DNA of 35,445 nt. Source: Acidobacteriaceae bacterium. GTDB taxonomy: Bacteria; Acidobacteriota; Terriglobia; Terriglobales; Acidobacteriaceae. The notes beneath the pieces were generated by a model. That model was not told the origin of the DNA and ran no database searches. It saw only the letters and a list, made by a program, of their open reading frames with translations. Both the position numbers and the translations under genes were made by a program. Shown here one piece after another: positions 35,083-35,445 of the stretch (the first letter of the stretch is position 1; every line of letters begins with the position of its first letter). Where the stretch lies: contig PLTV01000097.1 in assembly GCA_003164635.1 (NCBI GenBank), positions 13,359 to 48,803 on the forward strand, read 5' to 3'.

Positions 35083-35445
35083 GCGGCCATTCTAGCGGCA
35101 ACGCGAAGATAGATCGCCGATCTATTTATCGCAAGTGCAGCTCGGGCCGGTTGCGAGATTGTCAACAGGAATGCTGCATGAAAACGTTCAAGCAAGTCGA
35201 CCGCAATAGCTCGGGCGCCATGAGCGATTGCATCGCAAACTGAAAGAGGACGCGACGAAACCGCCTGCAACATCCCTTCGCGCACAGCGGAGCCGGTTTG
35301 ATAACTTTCGCTCTGTGTTCAACAGGGTGGGCCCGCACGAGGGCCTTAGCAATCAGGTCCGAGCGGGTTTGCGAGGGGAATCGACGCGTGGGTAAACGGT
35401 CACAACCGGCGTTGCTTAAGCCTGCGTGGGAATGAGAACCCTCTT
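35083..35445. other. Right end of window, nothing recognised
   Basis: About 360 bases upstream of the amidase. It should contain the amidase promoter on the minus strand, which I could not place. The short open frames here show no coding features, and no tRNA-like fold was seen. Confidence 0.3.

Noticed and set aside
35083-35445. tRNA or small RNA at the right end
   Set aside because: No cloverleaf, T-loop consensus or terminator-like hairpin could be found.

Overview
The window looks like chromosomal DNA of an acidobacterium (Acidobacteriota, probably the Terriglobia/Acidobacteriaceae side). This is inferred from gene content, since no rRNA or tRNA is present. Indicators are an Oar-type TonB-dependent receptor with an N-terminal carboxypeptidase-regulatory-like domain, a set of very large Asp-box (BNR/VPS10-like) secreted propeller proteins, an ECF sigma factor paired with a Ser/Thr kinase-TPR receptor, and a membrane-anchored winged-helix regulator of a type common in that phylum. 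No phage, IS element, CRISPR array or RNA gene was seen.

Layout. (1) 1-342 holds a broken join of the front part of an ECF sigma factor and the tail of a HEAT-repeat protein in another frame. (2) 374-1891 (-) encodes an exported GH27 alpha-galactosidase. (3) 2162-8137 (+) is a heavy-metal efflux operon: a small His/Cys-rich membrane protein, then CzcC-, CzcB- and CzcA-like proteins; the RND pump carries the charged membrane residues of the divalent-cation (Co/Zn/Cd) class. (4) 8178-24947 is the largest block: four paralogous Asp-box propeller proteins of 950-1130 aa, a ferric-reductase-like haem membrane protein, and an Oar-like outer-membrane receptor. Genes 2-4 of the propeller set and the receptor form a (+) operon. 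The last propeller gene overlaps the receptor gene through a GAT microsatellite that is poly-Asp in one frame and poly-Met in the other. This may be an uptake or processing locus for a polymer or peptide, but the substrate cannot be read from sequence.

(5) 25071-31127 is the most unusual part. An ECF sigma/Ser-Thr kinase-TPR pair on the (-) strand lies between two secreted-protein genes in opposite orientation: a seven-repeat tectonin-type propeller and a trypsin-fold protein whose catalytic His and Ser positions are Gln and Thr. These two unrelated proteins share an almost identical module of about 130 bp (upstream region, ribosome binding site and signal peptide). A decayed copy of the kinase 5' end sits just beyond the intact kinase, and a possible 46-aa peptide gene lies next to it. 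The block looks like a signalling pair with secreted effectors built by leader shuffling. (6) 31265-35082 (-) holds a membrane-anchored winged-helix regulator and an exported amidase-signature enzyme. The last ~360 bases hold nothing recognisable.

All functions are by family recognition and motif reading from the translated sequence. No database search was run.
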